Shown here in pieces: positions 36,301 through 48,300 of a stretch of 64,000 nucleotides of DNA; position 1 is the stretch's first letter, and each line of letters starts with the position of its first letter. Position numbers and translations under genes: made by a program. Below the pieces are notes generated by a model. That model ran no database searches, was not told the origin of the DNA, and saw only the letters and a list, made by a program, of their open reading frames with translations. Where the stretch lies: assembly GCA_963693305.1 (NCBI GenBank), contig OY855912.1, positions 8,110,001 through 8,174,000 on the forward strand, in the 5' to 3' direction. This DNA is from Meandrina meandrites (lineage: Eukaryota > Cnidaria > Anthozoa > Scleractinia > Meandrinidae).

Positions 36301-39300
36301 TGGACACCTCTCTAGTACAGACACCTCTCTAGTACAGACACCTCTCGGATGTCGGTCGTTTCGCATACAAGTCGTTTCGCATACAAGTCGTTTCGCATAC
36401 AATTTGATTCGCATACATCGAGGTCGTTTCGCATACAAGGTCTTGGTCGATTCGCATACATCGAAGTCGTTTCGCCGACACGATCTTGGTCAATTCGCAT
36501 ACATCGAAGAAGTGCAAAATACATTGAAAAAGTTCTCATAAACACTCTATAGGACAGAGAAATAAACTTAACCTAAACCCGGCGATATGCGCGAGTTGTT
36601 ATTATGTATCGTGCGTTATTTCTGTTCGGCACAGCGAACGCGTTGATAGCGGGTAGACTAAGTTCAAGTTTAACTTGCCATACACAATATCTAGAAGAAT
36701 TTTGTTATGTTGTTTAAATGCTTTTCGCGGTTTGATACTAAACCCGGCCCACAAAATATCCAACATAAAAAACTTGCACCGGCAGTGCCGCAGTCGTGTA
36801 TATATAGCGAACATCACTCAAGGTGGCTAATTACGCGCGCCACGACTTTCTTTCGGAATATTGCTCACGTTGACAAGAAATGGTCAAGCAACTCTTACAA
36901 AGCGAAAACAAGTTTCAGCAAGCCTAATCCACTTTAAGCTAATTTTCAGAACACCAAAGAAAACTTCCAAATACCTTCTGGTCATACGATTAGATCTTGA
37001 GAAAATACTATATACTGGCATTCATGCATTGCAAACAGTAATCAGAGAAACAGAAAAAAATTTTGACTCAGGTAGTCACGCGCCCTATAAATAATTTTAT
37101 TGAAAATAAAGTGTGTGTGTCAGATTAAGGAATACAAGGGAGAAAGTCTGTATGTCATCATTGTGTGTGCATGACAGTGTGTATGTTAGGGAACTATTTA
37201 CAACTTGCAAAGGTTACGGAGCTATCGAGAAATTACATGTTAATTTAGCGCGTGTATGCTCTGGACGGTCCATTAAGACGGGCGCATTCCCTTAGAAGTT
37301 GCTGTGCATTTTTTCTTTTGCTATTAAAATCGTCCCAGAAAGCGAACACTTTGGCTTGGAGCGAGTGATTGTGGCTGTGTTTTCCCTGCTGGAACCCATC
37401 TCCTCGCTGTATCACAATGGCTTTACAATGATTCCCTGTTGGTCGCACTGTGCATTGCCAGTAGGTGACATTGGTCCTGCGAACCTGCAGGTTGTAGGAA
37501 TAACCGTCACTGTCAGCAAGTTTTGTCCGAGCGCACTTCGTACCAGCTTCTATCAGTTCATAGGTAACCGGATGACGGACGTCTTCCACAGTTTGGTCGT
37601 GAATGCGTGGGTCCGGAATTGTCTCTTCCATGGGCTCAACTTAAACAAAAGAACAAGGGAAATTTAAACACTTGCCAACACAACTTTGCAATTTAAGTCT
37701 TGAAATCTTAGAAAATTAATGGGACAGAATCCTGAATCTTTATAAAATCTTTCCACTTTTTTGAATACATTTTAGTTACACAATTCCTTAAGATGGCTAC
37801 TTTTGTCGAAATTAAAGGATATTAAAAAAACACCTTATGCACTTTCAGACAACAATTTATGAACGTATTAACAACAATCCTCAGATCCTCATATTCAAGT
37901 TATATGTGACCATGTTGGCCAAAATAAGACGTTCTCATATGAAAAATAGTGTAGATTCTAAAAAACAAAATAACTAACCTGGAGTCGCTACATTCTCGAA
38001 GGTATCTGTAAATATCGGGTCTTCACTGGGTTGAGGGCTGGCTGGCACGGATGACGAGTTGCTGACGGAGGGAGGTGTCGCCAAAAGGATGCTGGATGGA
38101 AGGTTTTCAGGTTCAGAATACATGGTAACCTCCATTACGGTTCCGAGAGAGGCAGCAGAATCTGTTGATTGCAAAAAAACTAGATTTTTAAAAGTAACAA
38201 GGCTTGCGAAAAATCAGTGAACCATTAGGGGGGACTCTCATTAACGTTTTGCTTTTTATTCCAGTTTGATTAAGCTTGGCCGAAAAACAGTTAACTATTC
38301 GATGTGAACATTCATAACAATAACTTATAGTTACCTTCATTGCGCGTACTTTCAAAGTTGGGCGGGATGGGAAGCTGTGGAGTTGTGGAGCATGGTTTAC
38401 ATTTCCATGGAATGTCTTCTCCAGATTTTACAGCATTTCGGTAAATGTCTCGGGGTACACCACTGCTGCATGTTCTATGCTGCCACTTGTTGCACCCGTC
38501 GCAAAGAAGGGCTTCTTGTCGTTTGTTGACGAATTTTCTGCACTCGATGCATAGTGTTGCCATTTTCCTTAAGATTGCTCTTTGTAGTTCAAATGAACGA
38601 ATGACAACTTTTTTGGAGGGCTTGGTTTTTATAGTTTAACCCTTACTCGGGAATAATAGAAATGCCAGCTATTTGATTGCTTACGTCTGTTGTTTTGTTC
38701 TTTTGTTAAAATGATTTTATTTATCGCTGAAAAGGACAAAGGAAAAAAATCGCACCTTCCTTGCGCGCAGCACCAATTAGTAGTTATTGCCTAGGAAGTC
38801 ACAAGTATAAACAATAGAACAGTTGAAAACAAAGCAAAAAAATCACACTGTACTCTTGCGCGGGCCATTAATAAACTTATATTGTTAAGAAAGTCATAAG
38901 TCAAAAACAAAGCAGAAATAAACATGACAAATCACACTCGCTTTGCACAAGCCATTGACAAGGGTATATTGTCAAGAAAGTAAAGAATAACGCATGCAAA
39001 ATATAAGGTATAGAGCTGCGAAGCGCTGTGAAAGTCCACGCTCACGCTTATTGCACGGAACTGAACAGCTTCTTGACGCGTGTTAACGAATTTTCAGTAA
39101 AAAGGCAAGCCTTTGGATTATTTATACGTAACTTCAAACCTAGTTAATAGCTTCAAATGTTGTTTTTTTCCTTTGTTGGCATGATTTTAGTTATTGCTTG
39201 TAAAGACAAAGAGAAAAAAATCACACCTTCCTCGCGCGCGGCACGAATTAGCTGTTTTTGTAAAAAAAAGTCAAGTGTAGTGGATCAAAATTTGAAAACA

Positions 39301-42300
39301 AAGCAACAAAACACACTTACCTTGCGCGGGCCACTTATAAATATCTATTGCTAAGGACTGTCAAAAGCTTAAAAGCTTTTAAGTTAAATTTTGCGGATTT
39401 CTTAACAAAAAATACCTAAACAATTTCTCGTACTCAGTTCGCGTCGTTCGGAATTCAAAATCACCTGCCTCTTGTGCTCGGTTTTGAATCTCAAATTAAA
39501 GAAAGTACACTCTAATAAGTTCTAATAAGAACCTTTCTTATAAGAAGGTTAAGGTTGAGATAAACCAAAATTTGAAGAACGTAGTAAGAACAATCCTCAG
39601 TTGATTAAAATAGTTTTTATTTTGCTCAATTCTTATTTATAAGACTTACAAATAACTTCAACACTCGACAACACCATCGAAGTCCTCAGCTGAAATCTTA
39701 ATTCTGATGTATCATCGAGGTAGCTGACCAGTTATGGCACTATTTAGGCTTGCTGAAACTTGTTTTCGCCTTTTAAAGAGTTGCTTGACCACTTTTTATC
39801 AACACGAGCAATATTCCGAAAGAGAGTTGTGGCGCGCGTAGTTAGCCACCTTGAGTGATGTTCGCTATATATACACGACTGCGGCACTGCGGGTGCAAGT
39901 TTTTTATGTTAGATATTTTGTGGCCGGGTTTGGTATCAAACCTCGAAAAGCATTTAACCAACATAACAAAATTCTTCTAGATATTGTGTATGGCAAGTTA
40001 AACTTGAACTTAGTCTACGCGCTGTCAACGCGTTCGCTGTGCCGAACAGAAATAACGCACGATACATAATAACAACGCGCGCATATCGCCGGGTTGAGAT
40101 TAAGTTTATTTCTCTGTCCTATAGCTATCTTGTTAGAGTGTTTATGAGAACTTTTCCAATGTATTTTGCACTTTTTCGATGTATGCGAATCGACCAAGAT
40201 CGTGTCGGCGAAACAACTTCGATGTATGCGAATCGACCAAGACCCTGTATGCGAAACGACCTCGATGTATGTGAATCAACTTGTATGCAAAACGACTTGT
40301 ATGCGAAACGACCGGCTTCCCACCTCTCTAGTATGGACACCTCTCTAGTACAGACACCTCTCTAATACGGACACCTCTCTAGTACAGACACCTCTCTAGT
40401 ACGGACACCTCTCAAGTACAGACACCTCTCTAGTACAGACACCTCTCTAGTACAGACACCTCTCTAGTATGGACACCTCTCTAGTACGGACACCTCTCTA
40501 GTACAGACACCTCTCTAGTACAGACACCTCTCTAGTACAGACACCTCTCTAGTACAGACACCTCTCTAGTACGGACACCTCTCTAGTGTGGACACCTCCC
40601 TAGTATGGACACCTCTCTAGTACAGACACCTCTCTAGTACAGACACCTCTCTAGTACAGACACCTCTCTAGTACGGACACCTCTCTAGTAGGTTTGCCTC
40701 TCTAGTACGGACACCTCTCTAGTAGGTTTGCCTCTCTAGTACGGACACCTCTCTAGTACAGACACCTCTCTAGTATGGACACCTCTCTAGTAGGTTTGCC
40801 TCTCTAGTATGGACACTTCTCTAGTAGGTTTGCCTCTCTAGTATGGACACCTCTCTAGTACGGACACCTCTCTAGTACAGACACCTCTCTAGTATGGACA
40901 CCTCTCTAGTAGGTTTGCCTCTCTAGTATGGACACCTCTCTAGTAGGTTTGCCTCTCTAGTATGGACACCTCTCTAGTACGGACACCTCTCTAGTACAGA
41001 CACCTCTCTAATACGGACACCTCTCTAGTACAGACACCTCTCTAGTACGGACACCTCTCAAGTACGGACACCTCTCTAGTACAGACACCTCTCTAGTACA
41101 GACACCTCTCTAGTATGGACACCTCTCTAGTACGGACACCTCTCTAGTACAGACACCTCTCTAGTACGGACACCTCTCTAGTACAGACACCTCTCTAGTA
41201 CAGACACCTCTCTAGTACAGACACCTCTCTAGTACGGACACCTCTCTAGTGTGGACACCTCCCTAGTATGGACACCTCTCTAGTGTGGACACCTCTAGTA
41301 CAGACACCTCTCTAGTACAGACACCTCTCTAGTACGGACACCTCTCTAGTATGGACACCTCTCTAGTACAGACACCTCTCTAGTACAGACACCTCTCTAG
41401 TACAGACACCTCTCTAGTACGGACACCTCTCTAGTACAGACACCTCTCTAGTACAGACACCTCTCTAGTACAGACACCTCTCTAGTAGGTTTGCCTCTCT
41501 AGTACGGACACCTCTCTAGTACAGACACCTCTCTAGTATGGACACCTCTCTAGTAGGTTTGCCTCTCTAGTATGGACACCTCTCTAGTAGGTTTGCCTCT
41601 CTAGTATGGACACCTCTCTAGTATGGACACCTCTCTAGTACAGACACCTCTCTAGTATGGACACCTCTCTAGTAGGTTTGCCTCTCTAGTATGGACACCT
41701 CTCTAGTAGGTTTGCCTCTCTAGTATGGACACCTCTCTAGTACGGACACCTCTCTAGTACAGACACCTCTCTAGTATGGACACCTCTCTAGTAGGTTTGC
41801 CTCTCTAGTACGGACACCTCTCTAGTACAGACACCTCTCTAGTATGGACACCTCTCTAGTAGGTTTGCCTCTCTAGTATGGACACCTCTCTAGTAGGTTT
41901 GCCTCTCTAGTATGGACACCTCTCTAGTATGGACACCTCTCTAGTACAGACACCTCTCTAGTATGGACACCTCTCTAGTAGGTTTGCCTCTCTAGTATGG
42001 ACACCTCTCTAGTAGGTTTGCCTCTCTAGTATGGACACCTCTCTAGTACGGACACCTCTCTAGTACAGACACCTCTCTAGTATGGACACCTCTCTAGTAG
42101 GTTTGCCTCTCTAGTACGGACACCTCTCTAGTACAGACACCTCTCTAGTAGGTTTGCCTCTCTAGTATGGACACCTCTCTAGTACAGACACCTCTCTAGT
42201 ATGGACACCTCTCTAGTACAGACACCTCTCTAGTACGGACACCTCTCTAGTACAGACACCTCTCTAGTACAGACACCTCTCTAGTACGGACACCTCTCTA

Positions 42301-45300
42301 GTATGGACACCTCTCTAGTACGGACACCTCTCTAGTACAGACACCTCTCTAGTACAGACACCTCTCTAGTAGGTTTGCCTCTCTAGTACAGACACCTCTC
42401 TAGTAGGTTTGCCTCTCTAGTACAGACACCTCTCTAGTATGGACACCTCTCTAGTATGGACACCTCTCTAGTATGGACACCTCTCTAGTACAGACACCTC
42501 TCTAGTATGGACACCTCTCTAGTATGGACACCTCTCTAGTAGGTTTGCCTCTCTAGTACGGACACCTCTCTAGTATGGACACCTCTCTAGTAGGTTTGCC
42601 TCTCTAGTACGGACACCTCTCTAGTAGGTTTGCCTCTCTAGTATGGACACCTGTCTAGTACAGACATGCTTCCCTGCCACTTGTCGGTATTAAAGATATT
42701 CAACTGTATCTCTGGTACCAATGGATAGAGGCACAGAAAGTACAGCTTGCAAAGAGACAAGATTACCAAGCTATAGCTATAAGCTGTAGTGTTCTAACAG
42801 CAGCCATTATCCAATAAACCTACAGAAGGACATGGTTTATTACAGTTATTTTTGATAAGTGACTTCATTGCAGACAACGTGTCAGTTGCTTACTGTACCT
42901 TTCGATCAGTAACATACACACTTGTAACATTCCTGAGCAGCAGTAGGCACAAATCGAACAAATGGTCCTTGTGCGATTCGCCCCTGCACTAATTGCATTC
43001 AGCAGATATCTCCCTCAATATTAGATCTGTTGACTGCTTTCTAATGAAGGTTTTTTTGCAGGATAGAGAAAATGTGTTATCCAAATGTACTTCAGTTATA
43101 CCTACAGAAATAATCTTAAAAACTGACGGTTCAGAATGCACTCTTAGCAGCAAAGGTAATTACACTTTGATTAACAGTGCTTTTAGTGATTTTTTTTTAT
43201 TGCAACTGTTTCTATAAAGCTGAGGTAGTGTGCAGCTGAATGTAATGTAAGGACGATTCATTCAATTGGTTTGCAATACATAGTGTAACCATAGACAAAA
43301 ATGGTTAGAACACTTCCGCACAGACAATAAAAATGTGGGTATTTTACGCTTCAATTTTATCAATGTCAAATGAAAACACTTTAAGAGGTCCCCTCCCTAC
43401 TTTCAATGTTGAACCCTTTGTGGATAAGGATTGCTTGTACAGTATGTTTGGGAGCTCGACAGTGAGAAGGGAAGGAGGTAGGAAAGAAAGATAGCTGGTA
43501 ACTCCACCAACAGTTTTGATGCAATTTAATAGGTCCGCAAGGCGTCCATGTGCTGTAGAAATGCAGTGGAAGCGTTACTAGTGTTAAAATCTTGGTCCCC
43601 AAAGCATACATGTATCTGGTGACTCTACAAATCTGTGGTTGCTACATAGTCTTAATGTCAGCTCTGTTCTCGCCCTAATCCCCCCCCCCCCCCCCCCCCC
43701 TCCACAAGGGGTGCTGGTGAGAAGGCGCCCCTCAGAGGGGCTCTTAGGGCAAAAAGATGGCTGGCACTTTAGACTAGTCACAACAATTTTTTTCCTGTGA
43801 TCACACTGATCCGTATCTGAATTGAAAAGGATCGCACTAAAAAAGTAATTAAAATTTAATAATTAAGTATCACATTTTTCTATTTCTTTTTCTTTCAGTA
43901 ACTACGCGGTTTTGTAGAGAATGGGCAAAAACCATGTTGAGCGATGCAGTAAATAATCCAGTTTTCCTTCGACAAGTGATCGAGAACTACAAATTGAGGG
44001 TACGGAAACAAGCATTAAATTTTAATATTTTGTTAGTCTAAGGTCTCCGTATCGATCTTCGTACAATTTAGCATTAGATCAGATCATTGAGTTTGGCTCT
44101 TTCTAGTTCACCTTGTTTTCAGCGTGAATTAGCCAAAGCTTTCTTTAACTAATCTTTATTATCTCGATTCTACCGCAACTGGAAAGTAATAGCCCCCATC
44201 AAGAGAAAATCCAGAGCCATCCACCTCCCGAACACTCCTCTCGCGCCTTGTGTGCGGCGTTACCTGTACAGTCTGTAACCGTTACGCGTTATTTGTGACT
44301 TCACGCAACTCTTCTCAGGCGTTACGCAAGTAACGGCTGCAAAGGAGATCGTGTTTTGATTGGCACAGGCTAAAGATGTTTTTGCGATGATTAGAAGAAT
44401 CATTTCAAGTTTAATTATCCGTATAACTACTTGCGATTTTGCAAATTTATCAGGATCTTTTACAATGTACAAAGCTACCTTTCACATTGAAAGACACCGA
44501 AAACAGTAATTTAAAGAAGAAGTAAAATAAACCAAAAAGGAACAAAGGAGGTAAAGATTGAAATGGAGACGAATGATGAGCGTTTTTTATTTCTACCTTC
44601 AGTTTGCGTGTTTGGAGTCGTTAAACCGCAAAACCGCCTCTTTTACTTACGTTACGTAGTATCTGTGTCTAGCTAAGGGTCCAGTTTCCTTCCGGCCTTG
44701 GCAGGAAGGAATTTGGCGGGAAATTGCACGTTTGGCGCGCGCGCAGGAAAGCGAAGAAATCGCCAGTTTGTTAATAGCCCGTTCACACAGGAACAAAAAT
44801 CAATTGCTATTTGTATTTACCGTTCAAATACGAACAAAAAGTTTTCAATTTTATTATCTTTCTCTTTGTCGTTGTTGAGTTGCCAAGTTATGAACTGTTA
44901 CTTTCTGGAATGTCGCTGGACTGGATCAATATTGATTACCTTGGGTTCCAGGGTCGTTTGTTGCGCGGTTCTCGTCATCTCTGGCACCCATACTACCAAC
45001 TGGTAGACGTTTTTTTGCTCTTTCACAACCGGAGATTTTTCTATATATTTGAAATGTATCTTGAGTCTTAAATTAATGCTGTGGTTCATTTTCCTATTAT
45101 ATTGCCCCCCTCCATTGTACAATACCTTTTTGTATTGCAAACACCGCTTATTCAAAAGGCGTATTTTGCCGCGACAACAAAAGGCTTGAGTTTGCCTTTT
45201 ATTCAAGTGAAAAACTCACAAAGTGCCTAAACTGTTGTTATTACGAGAACCAGAAGCATGTCACTAGGTGATTTGCTTCTGCTAGAACAGAACATATTCG

Positions 45301-48300
45301 AAGATTTGGCCAAATTTTTCATCGTTTTTTTTTAAGTGTAAGTGCCGTTGGCTAATTTTTAAAATCAATTTCTAAAGACAGTCTCGTGTACACAATATAA
45401 TCCCTTTAATCTGTTAATTTTGAAGAGTAATTAAGAACTTGAATGGATGGCAGTTAAGCCTTAAAGTCGCCGAGACAGTAATCTAATGTTAGGAAACTTT
45501 CCGCCTACCTCGACGCTCTGACTTAACTGCGCGTTGCTTTATTAGGAAAGGTATTTTAACTTTGACTTAATAATAAGTAATTTCCCTTCGGTTCGCATTA
45601 TCGAGCAGGAAACCAGCTATCACGCGGCACAATTCAGGAAAAGTACTCTACCGAATTCTACTTCGAAAGAAGATTGAATTATTATTCAGTATTGCCGCCA
45701 TTAATCACAAGTCTCGACAAGTTTAATTATCTTTTTCCTTTTGTTAATGTTTTTACACCTTAAGGTGTGACATCGATTACCACTGTCGAGACTGCTTTGA
45801 CTTTTTGACGTTAGTATGTATTTTTCACCCTTCAGGTAAATCACGATTTGAATACATTAAAGAGACTTCTAAGACAGTCGGAGACAGATCACTATGCCCT
45901 GTACAGGTCAGTATTTAACGGATATGCGAACACTGTAAATATATTTCATAATCTGCTCCCTTGTAAAAACAAAGTCAAACTCCCTTGTCAGTTTTCACAG
46001 GAATGTACGCAAACAAATGACCCGATTTCGTTTGTGATATTAGGCTTCGAGAGGTAAAACATCGGGATGAATTCATCGGCGGGCATGCAAAAATGGCTAC
46101 GTACCATTACAAACGTCAGTGAAAACAACGAGTTTTACTGAGGAATTTTTCGGCTATATTTAAAATTTCTGCTTAGTAATTGTGTTCTCTTTTCTTTCCC
46201 TTCAGAGACAGTAGAAATTGTCGTTGGTTTCTCTGTCCAAAGCTAAACATTAAAATAATTACACGCAAAATATCCTGTTGGTTCCCTTTAAAATATGTTG
46301 AAATAGCTCACTTGTTTCTCACGTCGCAATTTTTATTACTGAGTCTCTAAAAGGCTTTTTCTGTTCGTGTGATGCAGTAATTTATGCAGTAATTTATGCA
46401 GTAATTTATGCTGTGTCAACAGACCCACTATTAATCATTCTCTGACTACCGTACGGTACTCTTTCATACGGAAAATCAATATCAGAAATGTCTTTTGAAA
46501 ACCCCATTTGCAGCTGTACGGAGTCATTCATCCGTTACCTAAGTAACGCTGTCATTTAGCTGTTTTAACCCTGTATTTTCGAAGTACAAATTTACCAATA
46601 GTCACTTGGGAAACATTTAAAACGAGCTGCACAGCAGGAAAATACTGCTCGGTAGTTTTCATTTGAATGGTCACACTCTAGGGTTCCACTCACATAGTTG
46701 AAAGTAAGACCCACATTACGCCAAGCTCTGACTCGACGGGGATGAGTCAATATTTCGTGATGACCTGTTTGCGCAAGTTGTCCTGCTAATTTAAACCGAT
46801 CGTCGCCTTTTTCACAAGGGAAAATTCTGTTTGTTAAGCTATTTACCCAGTTGTTTCTGGGCGCGTCGAAATGAAAACAAAAGAAAATTGGGCAATTTGG
46901 TATGCTATCTAAACATCCCTTTCCGGAGTTTGACGGTGCGTTTGCGCTTCGGGGCAACAATATTGACCTAAACTGTTTCTTTTGGCCAATCCCAAGCCAG
47001 CAAATTCGTGCGTACAGTCATTATCGTCTCAGATGATTGCGATCGTTTTGTTTCTTGTTGTGTCATTGAGTTGAAAGGATATTTTTGGAGTACCAACGCC
47101 CCTCTCTTGAAAATGCTCGCAGGCAAGGAACTCTTGGTTTTATGCATGGGCTCACCGTCACGCAATCAAGCGGAGGTTTCTATGTGCGCTGCTTTTTATT
47201 ATGTTAATTTTTTTCGAACATGTTTTTCCTTGTTGTGCTACAGTGCTGATTGCTTCATGCAGCCCCTAGAGCCCTGCAGGCTGAGACGAATCGACTCCTG
47301 TGTGCCCGCTCATGCAATCAAGAGACCTTGTTGTTTTGGGTTAATGTTATCGTATAATTGACTTGTCTGGCCAGATAGAACGGACATTTGCAAATTTTTA
47401 TCAGGTAGTTTTCTCACTCCACTTAAAAATAGCGGAGACATGATGGCGCGATCGCACTGATCGATCTCAGTAAAGGCGGGAAAACTGACCAATCGCGCAC
47501 GTCCAGGACCGCAACATTACTCCGAGGATGAGTCCGACCTTAATCCAGTGCAATGTAAAGTTTCTTCAAAAGCAAAAAATTGGCTTCTCGTTACTTGCTT
47601 GAACCTCGAGAGACCTGTAGATACTTGAGATAATCTGTAATCTTACTACAAAAATTTGCATATAGTTTACATAAGAGATTATTGAAGCAGCTTGGTCACA
47701 GATTATCATCTAATTCGTCTTAAAATTGATAAACCGCATGCAAGGGTCAGTATCTCTTGGGGTAAAGCTCTACATCATAAAGCCTAGCCTGTACGTACTG
47801 TTCAACACGGCATAACAGCGAAATCGAATGGTGAAACGAATCAACGGAACATGGGAACAAAAACATCTGATTTTTTGTATGAGGCAGTCCTTTCTTCAAT
47901 GAAGATGCAGCTTCGTTGGTTTATTAATACAGAAGGAACATGGGATATTGACGAGTCAAAGAGTTGTCTTGAGCTCAGGTTTGCACTGGCCAGTCTTAAA
48001 CGGTGCTAGACGCTTTCTCCTTCGTTGACAGTCAAGCGAAAAACCCGCGACCCGAGGAAACGTGCGATCTGATTCTAAAGTTTCTGAACAGCCATTTCTC
48101 TGGTTCTAGCTCGCGCCCTTAACCGAAAAGTAGAAATTGCTCACAGTCTGAACACGGTGATGCCATACATGATAACACTTCACCTACTTATCATAAAAAA
48201 AACATGAAACTTTTAAAATCACCGATTCTTTCGATCAAGAAATGAACGGGACGCCAATTTAATTATCTCTGGAATTTATCCCGAAACATTTCTTTCATCC

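Larger units (their letters stand above)
36347..40320. mobile_element. Internally deleted Mutator-like element (MULE), 3.97 kb
   Basis: TIRs of about 575 bp (36347-36927 and 39745-40320) begin GGATGTCGG and GGAAGCCGG, then continue with several TCGTTTCGCATACA motifs as sub-terminal repeats. CACCTCTC is repeated outside both ends (36339-36346 and 40321-40328), but this is also the array sequence. The interior has a minus-strand PHD-FLYWCH gene and no catalytic MULE domain. Long TIRs plus FLYWCH point to the MULE group. Confidence 0.85.
35864..43061. other. Intron 8 of the 391-aa gene, filled with repeats
   Basis: The donor is GTAGAG at 35864, and the next exon starts at 43062. Almost the whole intron is a 17-bp minisatellite and a MULE. 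No host exon is visible inside. Confidence 0.7.

Noticed and set aside
37245..38563. PHD-FLYWCH exons as a host chromatin gene
   Set aside because: They lie between long TIRs with MULE-type sub-terminal repeats, and MULE transposases carry these domains. A transposon origin is more likely.
36041..42665. CRISPR-like array of short repeats
   Set aside because: The 17-bp units are head-to-tail with no unique spacers, and the DNA is animal nuclear DNA. It is a minisatellite.
46592..46960. 122-aa minus-strand frame in intron 11
   Set aside because: No recognisable domain, no exon-like partners, and it lies in an intron of another gene. Not supported as a gene.
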